A stretch of 52,138 nt of DNA from Telmatospirillum sp. (GTDB lineage Bacteria; Pseudomonadota; Alphaproteobacteria; Rhodospirillales; Magnetospirillaceae): contig WASQ01000153.1 in assembly GCA_009712185.1 (NCBI GenBank), positions 1 to 52,138 on the forward strand, in the 5' to 3' direction. The position numbers and the translations under genes were made by a program. The notes beneath the pieces were generated by a model. That model worked only from the letters and a program-made list of their open reading frames with translations. It did no database searches and was not told the origin of the DNA. This document shows, one piece after another, positions 28,276-37,900 of the stretch (position 1 is its first letter; every line of letters starts with the position of its first letter).

Positions 28276-29190
28276 ATGGCGATCCGCTTCGACGACATCG
28301 GGAAACGGCTGCGCGCGTTCCGCCTGGACCGGCAATTGACCGCCGAACAGATCGCCGAACGTCTGGGCGTGTCGCGGGCCGCGGTCTATCGCATCGAAAG
28401 CGGCGATGTCGTCAAGATCGACACCCTTGAGCGTCTGGCGGAGGTTCTGGAAACGTCGACCGCCTCCCTGCTGGGCTTCGGGATGGAGTATTACGCGAGT
28501 CCGGTCGCCTATTTCGAGCGGATGCGCCAGGTCGAGGAACAGTCCGATCAGGTGATCGCGCATTTCCCGCCGCTCTCCTATCTGCTGACATCGGACCAGT
28601 ATTCGGACTATCTGAGGAAGACCCTGATCGAGGCCCTGCCCGCCAATGGCGAGGAGCGGGCGAAAGCCGAGGCCGAGGTCGATACGATCCTTTCGATCCT
28701 CGATGAGCGCAAGAAGGCGAGACGGCGGCGCGGTCTCAGCGTTGTCAACTTCGTCACGCTTCCCGAGATCGAGAGGTCGCTCAAGATCGGAATCATCGGC
28801 CATTTCGCGATCCCGGAAGACGAACTGCTGGCGAGACGCCGCGCCGCGCGGGACGAGGTGGAGCACCTGATCCATCTGATCCGCAGCGAACCGATGGGTG
28901 TTCAGATCGGCCTGATCGAAGAAACGCTGCCCACCGTCGCCTTCCAGCTTTTCCGGACGGCGGACCGCACCTGTCTCGGAATCAGCCCGTTCCGGCTGGG
29001 CGGCGAACTGCCCAATGTCCGTATCGGCGTCGCCATGCTGACGGCCGAGGAACAGCCGGTGCGGATGTATGAACAGATCGCCAACGACCTGTGGCGGAGG
29101 GCGCACAAGGGCGCCGACGCCATCGCTCTTTTGCAGGCGGTTCTGCTGCGGTCGGGCATCGACGGCGCCCCGGTGCGCGCGGCATCGTGA
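28276..29190 (+). CDS. XRE-family transcriptional regulator with a large C-terminal domain
   Basis: 304 residues from MAIRFDDIGKRLRAFRLDRQ; an ATG at 28234 would add 14 residues without a ribosome site. Residues ~5-62 are a Cro/C1-type helix-turn-helix (LTAEQIAERLGVSRAAVYRIESG, then LERLAEVLETSTASLLG). The remaining ~240 residues include a charged helical stretch (EERAKAEAEVDTILSILDERKKARRRRG) and a mixed domain I do not recognise. An inverted repeat GTCTC-N6-GAGAC (28239-28254) just upstream could be its own operator. It is the closest regulator to the phosphopantetheinyl transferase and polyketide operon, but a regulatory link is only positional. Confidence 0.8.
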   Translation: MAIRFDDIGKRLRAFRLDRQLTAEQIAERLGVSRAAVYRIESGDVVKIDTLERLAEVLETSTASLLGFGMEYYASPVAYFERMRQVEEQSDQVIAHFPPLSYLLTSDQYSDYLRKTLIEALPANGEERAKAEAEVDTILSILDERKKARRRRGLSVVNFVTLPEIERSLKIGIIGHFAIPEDELLARRRAARDEVEHLIHLIRSEPMGVQIGLIEETLPTVAFQLFRTADRTCLGISPFRLGGELPNVRIGVAMLTAEEQPVRMYEQIANDLWRRAHKGADAIALLQAVLLRSGIDGAPVRAAS

Positions 29191-29193
29191 TAT

Positions 29194-29214
29194 CGGGCGG
29201 ACGGAGACCGCCCG
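29194..29214 (+). terminator. Short GC hairpin after the XRE gene
   Basis: CGGGCGG and CCGCCCG, 7-bp arms with a 7-base loop, begin four bases after the stop codon. No T-run follows. The rest of the 205-base spacer up to 29395 shows no gene. Confidence 0.4.
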
Positions 29215-29395
29215 CCACCCGTGGTCCATCGGCGGCGTCCCCGCGCGCTTCGGGGACGATCACCGCATTATGGCTTCCGACGCATTGACGCCAAAGGCGC
29301 GGCCCTTCTACATGCTCTCTCCCCTCCGACAGTTCGGGGAAATGACCTTTGGGCCGGCGTGACGTCATGCCGATCCCTTGCCACGGAGCGCGCCA

Positions 29396-30145
29396 GTGAG
29401 TCTTCCGCCGCCCGCGACGACCCTTCCTCCCGGAGTTGTCGACGTCTGGCTGACCGACCCCGATCGGGTGACGGCGGACGCCGCCCTTGATCTGCTGGCG
29501 GTGCTCGACCCCGAAGAACGCGCCCGCAACGACCGCTTCCGGGTGGAACCGGCGCGCCGGCAGCATCTGGTCGCCCATGCGCTGCTGCGCCGGACGCTGA
29601 CCCGTTACACCGGGGTCGACCCGGCTGAGTGGCGATTCGGCGCCAATTCCTATGGCCGCCCCCATATCGAGGGGCCGGCTTTGGAAGCCCCGCTACATTT
29701 CAACCTGTCGCACACCGATGGTCTGGTGGCGCTGGCGGTGGCGGCGAGCCCCGACGTCGGGGTGGACGTGGAGCGGGAGTCGCGCCAGACGGACATCGAC
29801 CGGCTGGCCCCGGCGGTTTTCTCAAAAACCGAACGGGAGGCGTTCGGCCGCTGTCCCGGGCAGGACAGGCGGGCCCTGTTTTTCACCTTCTGGACCTTGA
29901 AGGAGGCCTATATCAAGGCGCGGGGCATGGGCCTGTCGCTGCCGCTCGCCGGGTTCTCCTTCGATCTCGGCGGGCCGGAGCCCCGCATCGCCTTTCACGC
30001 GGGCTGCCCGGACGACCCCGGCCGCTGGCGGTTCTGGAGCGACCGCGTGACGCCCGACCACCGCCTCGGTCTGGCCGCGCCGTCCGGCACCCTGGCAACC
30101 CGGCGGTTCCGGGTGGACCCCGACGGCGGGACAACCGGCGCATGA
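29396..30145 (+). CDS. Sfp-type 4'-phosphopantetheinyl transferase
   Basis: 249 residues. I choose the GTG at 29396 (MSLPPPATTLPP) because GGAG lies seven bases before it; a TTG at 29378 is possible. Family motifs run in order: RFRVEPARRQHLVAHALLR, FGANSYGRPHIEGP, FNLSHTDGLVALAVA, the Mg-binding VGVDVE, and the catalytic FFTFWTLKEAYIKARGMGLS. The length fits the Sfp class, which converts apo- to holo-carrier domains using CoA. About 1.3 kb separates it from the convergent PKS/NRPS operon with its five active-type carrier domains, so it probably activates that assembly line. The stop overlaps the next gene (ATGA). Confidence 0.94.
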   Translation: MSLPPPATTLPPGVVDVWLTDPDRVTADAALDLLAVLDPEERARNDRFRVEPARRQHLVAHALLRRTLTRYTGVDPAEWRFGANSYGRPHIEGPALEAPLHFNLSHTDGLVALAVAASPDVGVDVERESRQTDIDRLAPAVFSKTEREAFGRCPGQDRRALFFTFWTLKEAYIKARGMGLSLPLAGFSFDLGGPEPRIAFHAGCPDDPGRWRFWSDRVTPDHRLGLAAPSGTLATRRFRVDPDGGTTGA

Positions 30146-30963
30146 GGCTCTATGCCTTGAGCGACCTGCATCTCGGTTGTTCCGAAAACCGGGAAATCCT
30201 GGCACAGGTGCCGGCCCGGCCGGACGACTGGCTGATCGTCGCGGGTGACGTCGGCGAGACGGCGCATCATCTCCGGCTGGCCTTCGATCTGCTGGTGCCC
30301 CGGTTCCGGCAGGTGCTGTGGGTGCCGGGGAATCACGAGCTGTGGACCACGGCGCGCGATCCGGCGGCCCTTCGCGGCGTTGCCCGCTATCAGGCGCTGG
30401 TCGATCTTTGCCGGTCCTATGGCGTTCTGACGCCGGAGGACGATTATCCGGTTGCCGCGTTCGGCGGACGCAGCATGCGGCTGGCGCCCCTGTTCCTGCT
30501 TTACGACTACAGCTTCCGGCCGCCGGAGATCCCGTTCGATCAGGCGCTGGACTGGGCGCGCGCCAGCGGCATCGAATGCGCCGACGAAATCCTGCTCCAC
30601 CCCGATCCCTATCCCGACCGCGTGCAATGGTGCCACGCACGCGTTGAGGCGACGCTGGCCCGCCTTGCCGCCGGCCCGGCCCTGCCGACCGTCCTCATCA
30701 ACCACTTTCCCCTGCATCCCGCCGCCGCCCGCCTGCCACTGGTGCCCCGGTTCTCCCTGTGGTGCGGGACCCTGCGGACCGCCGACTGGCATCTGCGTTT
30801 CGGCACCGAGGTCGTGGTCTACGGTCATCTTCACATCCGCCGGACCCACCATATCGACGGGATCCGGTTCGAGGAGGTTTCCCTCGGCTATCCCCGCCAG
30901 TGGACCGGGCGGATCACCCCGGACCGGCTTCTGCGCGAAATCCTGCCCGGCCCTGCCTCCTGA
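30142..30963 (+). CDS. Calcineurin-type metallophosphoesterase
   Basis: 273 residues. The five metal-binding blocks are present: LYALSDLHLG, VAGDVGETAHH, WVPGNHELWTT, LINHFPLHP and VVYGHLHIRRTHH. It is a cytoplasmic dinuclear-metal phosphatase or phosphodiesterase. The tight ATGA coupling to the phosphopantetheinyl transferase suggests a related job, for example acting on 3',5'-ADP, CoA-derived compounds or phosphopantetheine-carrier linkages. That is inference; the sequence does not reveal the substrate. Confidence 0.88.
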   Translation: MRLYALSDLHLGCSENREILAQVPARPDDWLIVAGDVGETAHHLRLAFDLLVPRFRQVLWVPGNHELWTTARDPAALRGVARYQALVDLCRSYGVLTPEDDYPVAAFGGRSMRLAPLFLLYDYSFRPPEIPFDQALDWARASGIECADEILLHPDPYPDRVQWCHARVEATLARLAAGPALPTVLINHFPLHPAAARLPLVPRFSLWCGTLRTADWHLRFGTEVVVYGHLHIRRTHHIDGIRFEEVSLGYPRQWTGRITPDRLLREILPGPAS

Positions 30964-31004
30964 CGGATCTCCTCCCTCCGGCAATGACGCCCCGGGTTCC
31001 GTCA

Positions 31005-31028
31005 CGCCGGGACGCCGGGACGCCGGGG
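31005..31028. repeat. Three tandem 8-bp units (CGCCGGGA)
   Basis: CGCCGGGA, CGCCGGGA and CGCCGGGG stand in tandem in the 83-base spacer between the convergent metallophosphoesterase and DUF2267 genes. Function is unknown; the spacer shows no clear terminator. Confidence 0.6.
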
Positions 31029-31046
31029 CGGCGCCACCGCCCGCGA

Positions 31047-31475
31047 TCAGTCCTCCGGGGCCCGCCAGAATTCAGCCGCGCCGGGCGGCAGGGTCGCCAT
31101 CACCCGGTCGAAGGCGGCCCGGTCGACCCGGCGGCGCAAGGCCCAGGCGACATCGTCGATGCAGGTCTCCGGCGCGAAATTGTGGTCCCGGCGCAGCGAC
31201 TGGGCCTCGATGGTCAGGACCGACCGGTCCGCGAACGGGCGAACCGGCTCGTCGATGTCCCAATCGGCCACGAAGATCGCCCGGATGACGGGCGGCAGGA
31301 CCCCCGCGAACCGGATCGCGTCCGCCGTGGACAGCCGGCGGCGGAAGGTCCTCAGCACGCCCTCCGCCATGGTGTAGGTCTGGTTCCGGGTGGTCAGTCC
31401 GGACCGATCCTTCGCATCGGCCAGAAACCGCTCGAACTCCTCGGTCGCATGCTGGATGTCCATCGGTATGGGCAT
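31047..31475 (-). CDS. DUF2267 protein, last gene of the PKS/NRPS operon
   Basis: 142 residues from MPIPMDIQHATEEFERFLAD. The start is coupled to the AT-AT-ER stop through a one-base TGATG overlap (31473-31477). The DUF2267 pattern is clear: a helix with AEGVLRTFRRRLSTADAIRF, then AGVLPPVIRAIFVADWDIDE, and a second repeat-like half VDDVAWALRRRVDRAAFDRV (close variant) ending LPPGAAEFW. The family is soluble, small and uncharacterised, and usually not part of secondary metabolism. Its overlap with a polyketide gene suggests recruitment to this pathway or simple read-through expression. Confidence 0.85.
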   Translation of the reverse strand: MPIPMDIQHATEEFERFLADAKDRSGLTTRNQTYTMAEGVLRTFRRRLSTADAIRFAGVLPPVIRAIFVADWDIDEPVRPFADRSVLTIEAQSLRRDHNFAPETCIDDVAWALRRRVDRAAFDRVMATLPPGAAEFWRAPED

Positions 31476-34400
31476 CAGGCGAATTCCCGCTCCCTGAGGC
31501 CGGAACCGGAACCGGCGCCAGTGCGGGCCGGCGCCTCCGCGGCCCCACCGCCGGATGCGCTGTCGCCGCCATCCGCCCCCAGGACCCGTTCGATCACCAG
31601 ATCCACATGGCGCGATCGCCAGGGTTCCAGCGCGGTCCCTTCGACCATCAGATTGAAGGCGCCGAGAGCCGGTCCGGTGAAGACCGCGTGATCAACGACG
31701 CGCCCGCCTCCCCCCGCCCGGGCGCGCGCAAATCCGTCGTCGAAATAGGCCATCGCCACGGTGGCGAAGCGTCCCTTCGGCGTCTCATCGACCAGACGGA
31801 ACGACTCCGGCGCGATCTCCTGCAAACGCCGGCGCCCGATCGTGAGGGCGGCCTCGAAGGATCCCCCCGGCAGCCAGGGCGACAATCCCTGGCGGATGTC
31901 CTGGGGAATGGCCTCCCAGGACCCGAACGCCCGCCACAGTTCGTAAAGACGGGTCATCCGGGCCGGGAAAAAGACGCCTTTTTTCAGCATGCGCGCGCGG
32001 ATGCCGAATTCGAACAGCGGTCCGAAGGGGGCGACATCGCAATCGTCGACGGACAGACCTTGCAGCCTGTCCTTGACCGCCGGACTGGTGTCCGCCTCCA
32101 CCGTGCATTGGGTGACGGACCCGACCAGGATGAACTCGGCGCCCAGGGCTTCCGCGGCCCGCACGGCCATCGGCGTTCCGAGACCGCCGGCGGCGCCCAC
32201 GGGCACATCCCGCGCCCCGTTCAGGCCGTCCCTCAAGGCGACGGCCGCCGGCAGAAGACTGGACAGATCAGCCCCCGACCACAGCCAGCCGCCCGCGCCT
32301 TCGACGCAGATTTCCGTCGCCACCGGCAACCGGGCGCCCCTTGCCGCCTCCTCCTCCGTGACTCCACCGCTTTCGACCAGACGGCGCAGCATGGCCGGCG
32401 GGGGCGGTTGCAGGAACGTCCGGGCCATCTCCAGGCTGGAGACCTTGGCAAGGACAGAGCCGCCCTTCAGCCGGAACGTGACCAGGGCGGGACTGAGCGC
32501 CAGGAAGCCGGACGCCTCGACCATCCGCACGCCGTGATCGAGATAAAGCGCGATCAGCCGGTTTTCATGATCCGGCCGGGCCTCATACAGCAGATTGGCG
32601 GCGATCAGGCGATCCGGCCCGAGACCGGCCCGGACCTCCCGCAGCAGCGACTCCACCCCGGCCAGAGGCAGACCGCCCGTCCCCAGCACCCCCAGGAGCC
32701 CGGCGCGCGACAGGCGCAGGATCATGTCGCGGCCCGAAATGCCGCCATAGAGCGATCCGGCGACGCAGGGCAGACGGAGCCCATACCGGGCCTGGAGGGA
32801 CCGGGAACCGGGCACCGCCGGCGCGACCGGGAAGACCGGAGCGACCGGAGAGGCCGGAGCGGAGGAAGAGACCGGGGAAACAGGGACAACCGGCGCCAGG
32901 GTTGCCTGCGACGGCGCCGCCGCGGCGGGAGCTGGAATGGAGGCCTGAGGAAGGACGACGGAAGGCGACGGGACGGAAGCCGCGGGGCCGGTCGCGGGCG
33001 CGGGTGCCGGAGCCGGCGTTGGAACGGGGGCCGCGACGGGGGCTGCGACGGGGGTCGCGACGGGGAAAGGAGCCGGCGCCGGAGTCGGTGCCCATTCCCC
33101 GGGAGAGGCGGGCCGGACCTCCGGCTCCGCCGTCAGGTCCAGCGGCGGCAACGACTTGCGCACCGCCGCCACGGTTCGGGTCAACACGGTGCCGGGTCCC
33201 ATTTCCTCGAACTCGACATCGCCCTTCGCCATCAGATAGCGCACCGTGTCGACCCACTGCACCGTGCAAACGATCTGCCGGGCCAGTCCCTCGCGCAGGG
33301 TTTCGGGCCGGTGCGGCCGCGCGTCGACATTGGCGATCACGGGATAGCGCAGGGGCTGGAATGACGTCTTCTCGAGCACTTTCCGGAACTGCGCCCCGGC
33401 GTCGGCCATGTAGCGCGAATGAAAGGGGGCACTGACGTTGAGCGGAAAAAACCCGGCTTTCCTCCCCTCGAACACCGGACGCGCCCGCTCCAGCTCGGGG
33501 GACGGGCCGGCCAGAACGACCTGATTGGGACTGTTATGACCGGCGATATCAAGACCGGTCAAACCGGCATCGGCCAGAATCCCGGCAACCGTGCCGATAT
33601 CGCAGCCGACAACCGCCGCCATGCCGCCCCCCGATGCCCGGCTCATGGCGTCGGCGCGCTGGCGCACCAGATCGAGACCCGTCGCGAAGTCGAAGGCCCC
33701 GGCCGCGAACAGCGCGACATATTCGCCGAGGCTGTGGCCGGCGAGATAGTCGGGCGGCGGGGCGCCATCGGCCGTCCGCGCGAGGAAGGGCAGGGCTTCG
33801 ACCACGAACAGCGCCGGCTGCGTGAACCGGGGCTGCCGCAGCCGTCCGTCGGGAGCGTTGAGGCAAAGATCGGTAATCGAATAGCCGAGAATGGCGTCGG
33901 CCGTGGCGACCAGATCGGGAAAACGGGGAAACAGATCCGCCCCCATTCCTTTGACCTGGGAACCCTGACCCGGAAATCCGTAGACCTTCATTTTTCTCTC
34001 CCCAACGCTGACTTGGCGCGGCTCGGGCTTCGATGCGGGGACGGTCGCCAGCACCCGTTCCAGAAGCTGGCGGTCGTCCGCGAACGGACTGAGCAGCGGC
34101 AGGGACCGCGACTGCGATCCCTGCCGCAGATTGCCGCGCACATGATTGTGAAGAACGCCAGAGGGCCCGAGATCCAGATAGACATGCGCCCCCAGACTCT
34201 CGACGGCCCCCAATGTGGCGGCGAAGTCGATGGGATCGCGGACCACCCGCCAGAAATGCTCCGCCGTCACCGCCCCGACCCGTCCCCGGCTGGCGCAGGA
34301 GAACAAAGGACGATCCGGCGCCGCCAGGGCAACGGCGCGGAAATGATCGAGATAGCCGTCGCGAAGAGGATCCATCAGGCGGGAATGGAAGGCGTGACGC

Positions 34401-34990
34401 ACGGCGATGCGCTGATAAAGCACGCCTTGCGCCGAAAGTGCCGCCTCCGCCGCGTCGAGATTGGCCGACGGGCCGGTCACGATGAAATGCCGGGGACCGT
34501 TCAGGCCCGCGATCTCGGTGCCGTCGCGAAGCGCCGGTTCGCGGTCGTGGAGGTCCGGGCTTTCGAGAATCGCCAGCATGCCGCCCGGCAGGCCTTCGGC
34601 GACCACGCCGGAAAAACCGCAGACCAGCCGGACCGCCGTCTCGTCCGACATCACGCCGGCCGTCACCGCCGCCGCGAATTCGCCCAGGCTGGCCCCCAGC
34701 ACCGCATCCGGCAGGATTCCCCGGTCGCGCATCATGGCCGACAGGGCCAGTTCGATCATCAGAATCGCCGGATTGGTGATCGAGACATCGTCGAACGGAT
34801 CGGTCTTGCGACTGCCCTGATCGAAAATGCGCCCCACCACGTCCAGACCGGAGACCTCACGCGCGATCCGCCCCAGCCGGTCCAGTGTGTCGCGGAACAC
34901 CGGCTCGGTCCGATAGAGGCCGGCGCCCATCTGGGGATATTGGGACCCCTGGCCGGAAAAGCAGAAGAGGACGGGAAGCCCTTTCGTCAT
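31475..34990 (-). CDS. Trans-acting acyltransferase / acyl hydrolase / enoylreductase tridomain protein
   Basis: 1171 residues. Domain 1 (~5-300) is AT-like with nucleophile Ser101 in GASLGEF and His202 in HAFHS; the Ala in place of His before the serine resembles PedC-type proofreading acyl hydrolases. Domain 2 (~335-615) is a FabD-like AT with FPGQGSQVKGMG, Ser420 in GHSLGEY and His524 in APFHS, expected to load malonyl units on all modules in trans. A ~110-residue Ala/Pro/Val-rich linker leads to domain 3 (~735-1130), a PfaD-type flavin enoylreductase (LPCVAGSLYGGISGRDMILR; PVGAAGGLGTPMAVRAAEAL). This AT-AT-ER layout is a hallmark of trans-AT PKS clusters. The start overlaps the NRPS stop (ATGA). 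Confidence 0.94.
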   Translation of the reverse strand: MTKGLPVLFCFSGQGSQYPQMGAGLYRTEPVFRDTLDRLGRIAREVSGLDVVGRIFDQGSRKTDPFDDVSITNPAILMIELALSAMMRDRGILPDAVLGASLGEFAAAVTAGVMSDETAVRLVCGFSGVVAEGLPGGMLAILESPDLHDREPALRDGTEIAGLNGPRHFIVTGPSANLDAAEAALSAQGVLYQRIAVRHAFHSRLMDPLRDGYLDHFRAVALAAPDRPLFSCASRGRVGAVTAEHFWRVVRDPIDFAATLGAVESLGAHVYLDLGPSGVLHNHVRGNLRQGSQSRSLPLLSPFADDRQLLERVLATVPASKPEPRQVSVGERKMKVYGFPGQGSQVKGMGADLFPRFPDLVATADAILGYSITDLCLNAPDGRLRQPRFTQPALFVVEALPFLARTADGAPPPDYLAGHSLGEYVALFAAGAFDFATGLDLVRQRADAMSRASGGGMAAVVGCDIGTVAGILADAGLTGLDIAGHNSPNQVVLAGPSPELERARPVFEGRKAGFFPLNVSAPFHSRYMADAGAQFRKVLEKTSFQPLRYPVIANVDARPHRPETLREGLARQIVCTVQWVDTVRYLMAKGDVEFEEMGPGTVLTRTVAAVRKSLPPLDLTAEPEVRPASPGEWAPTPAPAPFPVATPVAAPVAAPVPTPAPAPAPATGPAASVPSPSVVLPQASIPAPAAAAPSQATLAPVVPVSPVSSSAPASPVAPVFPVAPAVPGSRSLQARYGLRLPCVAGSLYGGISGRDMILRLSRAGLLGVLGTGGLPLAGVESLLREVRAGLGPDRLIAANLLYEARPDHENRLIALYLDHGVRMVEASGFLALSPALVTFRLKGGSVLAKVSSLEMARTFLQPPPPAMLRRLVESGGVTEEEAARGARLPVATEICVEGAGGWLWSGADLSSLLPAAVALRDGLNGARDVPVGAAGGLGTPMAVRAAEALGAEFILVGSVTQCTVEADTSPAVKDRLQGLSVDDCDVAPFGPLFEFGIRARMLKKGVFFPARMTRLYELWRAFGSWEAIPQDIRQGLSPWLPGGSFEAALTIGRRRLQEIAPESFRLVDETPKGRFATVAMAYFDDGFARARAGGGGRVVDHAVFTGPALGAFNLMVEGTALEPWRSRHVDLVIERVLGADGGDSASGGGAAEAPARTGAGSGSGLREREFA

Positions 34991-37900
34991 GACAGCCTCG
35001 CGTCGCGCACGTCAGCCAGCCGCGCCGCCCCTTCATGGATGACCGGAGAGGGCGGATCCAGCGGCCGGGGCATCCGGGCGGCCTCGATCAGCCCGGCGAC
35101 GGTGCCACCGCCGGGCCGCTTGAGGGACGCCGCCAGGGCTTCCAGGGTGGACCGGAACGCCGCCACCAGAATGGACCCGGAGGCATCGTCGAAGCGCGAC
35201 CGGTCATAGGAGACATGCAGGCTGATCAGCTCGTTCGGGAAAACATCGACCCGCACGGGATAGCCCAGCTTCGAGAAGAAATATCCGGCGCCGAACCGTT
35301 CGGAGTTATGGGTCCCGACATTCTGGAACACCAGATAGCTCTCGTTGGGCGGCGTCCGCTCCGGCAGACCGGCCCAGGCCAGAACCTGGTCCAGGCCTGT
35401 CAGTTCGTGCTGCCCGATTTCCACCAGCGCCTCCATCACACGGGTCAGGAAGGGGGCCAGCGTCTCCCGGGGATCGAGCCGGGTCCGCATGGGCAGAATG
35501 GTCAATGTCGGCCCGACCATGCCCTCGATACCGGCGGGACCGGAGGAGCGGCCCGCCAGCAGCACGCCATGGACCACGTCGTCCCGGCCGGTCCGTCCGG
35601 CCAGCACCGCCGCCCAGGCCGCCTGGAACAACACGTTCAGAGGAAGCTTCAGGGTCCGGGCCATCTCCCGCAGGTCGGCGGACAGGCCGGCGCCGAGCGG
35701 GACGAACTGGCGGCCGTAGAGATGATCGGCCGCCGGTTCGCCCATCGATGGCGGGGACAGGCGGCCGCAGGTCTCGACACCCGCCAGCGCTTCGCGCCAA
35801 TAGCGTTGCCCGGCCCCGCCATCCTGGCTGTTCGCATGCGAGACGAAACGGCTGAAGGCGATGGCGGGCCTCTCGCGGAAGGGCTCGCCCCGGGCCATGG
35901 TTTCAAGGCGCGCCAGCAGTTCGTCGGTCAGCAGGTTGTAGCTCCAGCCATCCAGGCAGAGGAAACTGAAGCTCATCACGCAAAGGCAGGTGCTGTCGTC
36001 CAGCTCCGCCATCAGATAGCGCATGGCCCCCGGCCGCTCCGGCTCGATCCCGCGCGCGCGGTCGGCCGCCAGGTAACGCTCCAGCGCCGCGTCCTGTTCC
36101 AAAGCCGGCAAGTTCCGCCAGCTTTCCACGCGAAGCTCGACCTCGACCTGCCGGTGGACATGCTGGCGAAGCTCGCCATTGTTCCAACTGAAGGACGTCC
36201 GCAGAACCGGATGGGCGGCCGTCTGCTCCTCCAGGGCGCGGCGGAAGACATCCGCCGAGGCGACGGCCAGCGGCACCGTGGTGCACCGGTGAACCTGAAA
36301 CAATCCGGTGGAGGGGTGCTCGCGGAGCAGCGTCAGCGCCCAGCGCTGGAACGGCGCCAGCGGATAGCTTTCGAGGATGTCACCGGACGGAGCCGCGGAC
36401 GGCGGGGCCGCCTGCGGGCCAGGGGGTGATAGTGGGGCCTCCCGCGGCTCAAATTGTGCGGGCGCCTGCGGCGATGGGCGTGCCCCCGCCTTGTCGATGG
36501 CGGCGGCCAGGGCCGACAGGCTGTCATAGCGGAAAATCATCTGGGGGGTGACGGCCAGCCCGGCGGCCACCGCCCGGCTGACAACCTGGACGCTGCGGAT
36601 CGAGTCCCCGCCCAGTTCGAAGAAATTGGCGTCGGCATCACACCCCGCCAATCCCAGGACCTCCGCCCAGATGGTGGCCAGAAGCCGCTCGGTCGCCGTC
36701 TGCGGTTCACGGATGACCGGCGCCGGTTCGGCGGCGACCGGCACCCGCTCCGCCAGCGCCTGACGGTCCAGCTTGCCATTGGCGGTCACGGGCAGGCTTT
36801 GCAGGGGTACGAAGGCGGACGGGCACATATGGCTGGGAAGGCGGTCGGACAGATAGGACCGGAGATCCGCCGCCAGCGTCCGGCGGCGGCGGTCGAAGGC
36901 CGGATCGGTGGCAAAACTGTCCAACGCCCGGTCCGCCAGACCGGCCTCGTCCGGCAGGGGAAGCAGAACCGGTCCCGGGACCCCGTCGCGCCGCAGGATC
37001 ACCGTGTAGTCGCCCTCGTGGGAACTGCCTGTCCAGCTTGCCTCGGCGGTCCGGCCGACGAAGGACGCGCGGCGGCACCAGTCCTCCGGATCGACCGCGG
37101 CCGGCATGTCGCCGTTGCGCGATTGACCGGTCCAGATCCCGAAGGCGAGATCGCCCAGGGTGGTCGTCGGATCATCGGTGGCATCCAGGCGCCGGGCCAG
37201 GGACAGGGCATGATCCAGGCGGCTGTTCGGAACGCCGGTGATGGCGATGACGGGGTCGTCGGAGGCGCCGGCCAGGGACAGGGCGGCATCGATATCGCCC
37301 CCCGCCTCCGTCCAGGAGAGCAGACGCGCGGGCGTGACCACCGCCGCCCCGCCCCCGGGGCGCCGCAAGATGGCGTCATAGCGGTAGCGGGTCATCTCAT
37401 CGGAACGCCGTCCCCGCCGCAACAGGATCTCGACCGAGGCGACGAGGGACCGGTCCAGGGCCATCCGGTGAAAGAAATCCGGATCGACCACCAGCTCCGT
37501 TTCGCCCCGCCGTTCGATACGCCGCCTCAATTCGGCCGCTGACAGCGCCGGTGGCGATCTCCAGGCCTCCAGTTCGGCCTGGAAGGCGGGGAGAATCTTC
37601 AGGTTGCGCACGTCCCCGACGAACAGAACGCCGCCCGGAGCCAGCCTGTCCAGGGCCTGTCTCAAAACCCGTTCCAGATAGCGGATGTTGGAAAAATACT
37701 GGACGACGGAATTGAGAAGAATGAGATCGAAGCCATTCCCGGCGTCGGCCGGAACGGCGTCGGCCGCCCCCTGAAACAGGCGGACATGCGCCAGATCCGG
37801 CCGCCGGGCGACAAGGCGTGAGCGCACGAAGGTCAGGGCCTCCGGCGAGATGTCGGTTCCCACATAGCGCTCGGCCAGGGGTGCGACACGGGACAGGATC

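Noticed and set aside
31475-34990. Cis-acting AT belonging to a PKS module
   Set aside because: Both AT domains are on a separate protein without KS or ACP, and no module has its own AT, so they act in trans.
34987-36400. Thioesterase or reductase release domain at the end of the NRPS
   Set aside because: No GxSxG thioesterase motif or NAD(P)H-binding reductase motif is present; the sequence aligns by eye with a C domain.
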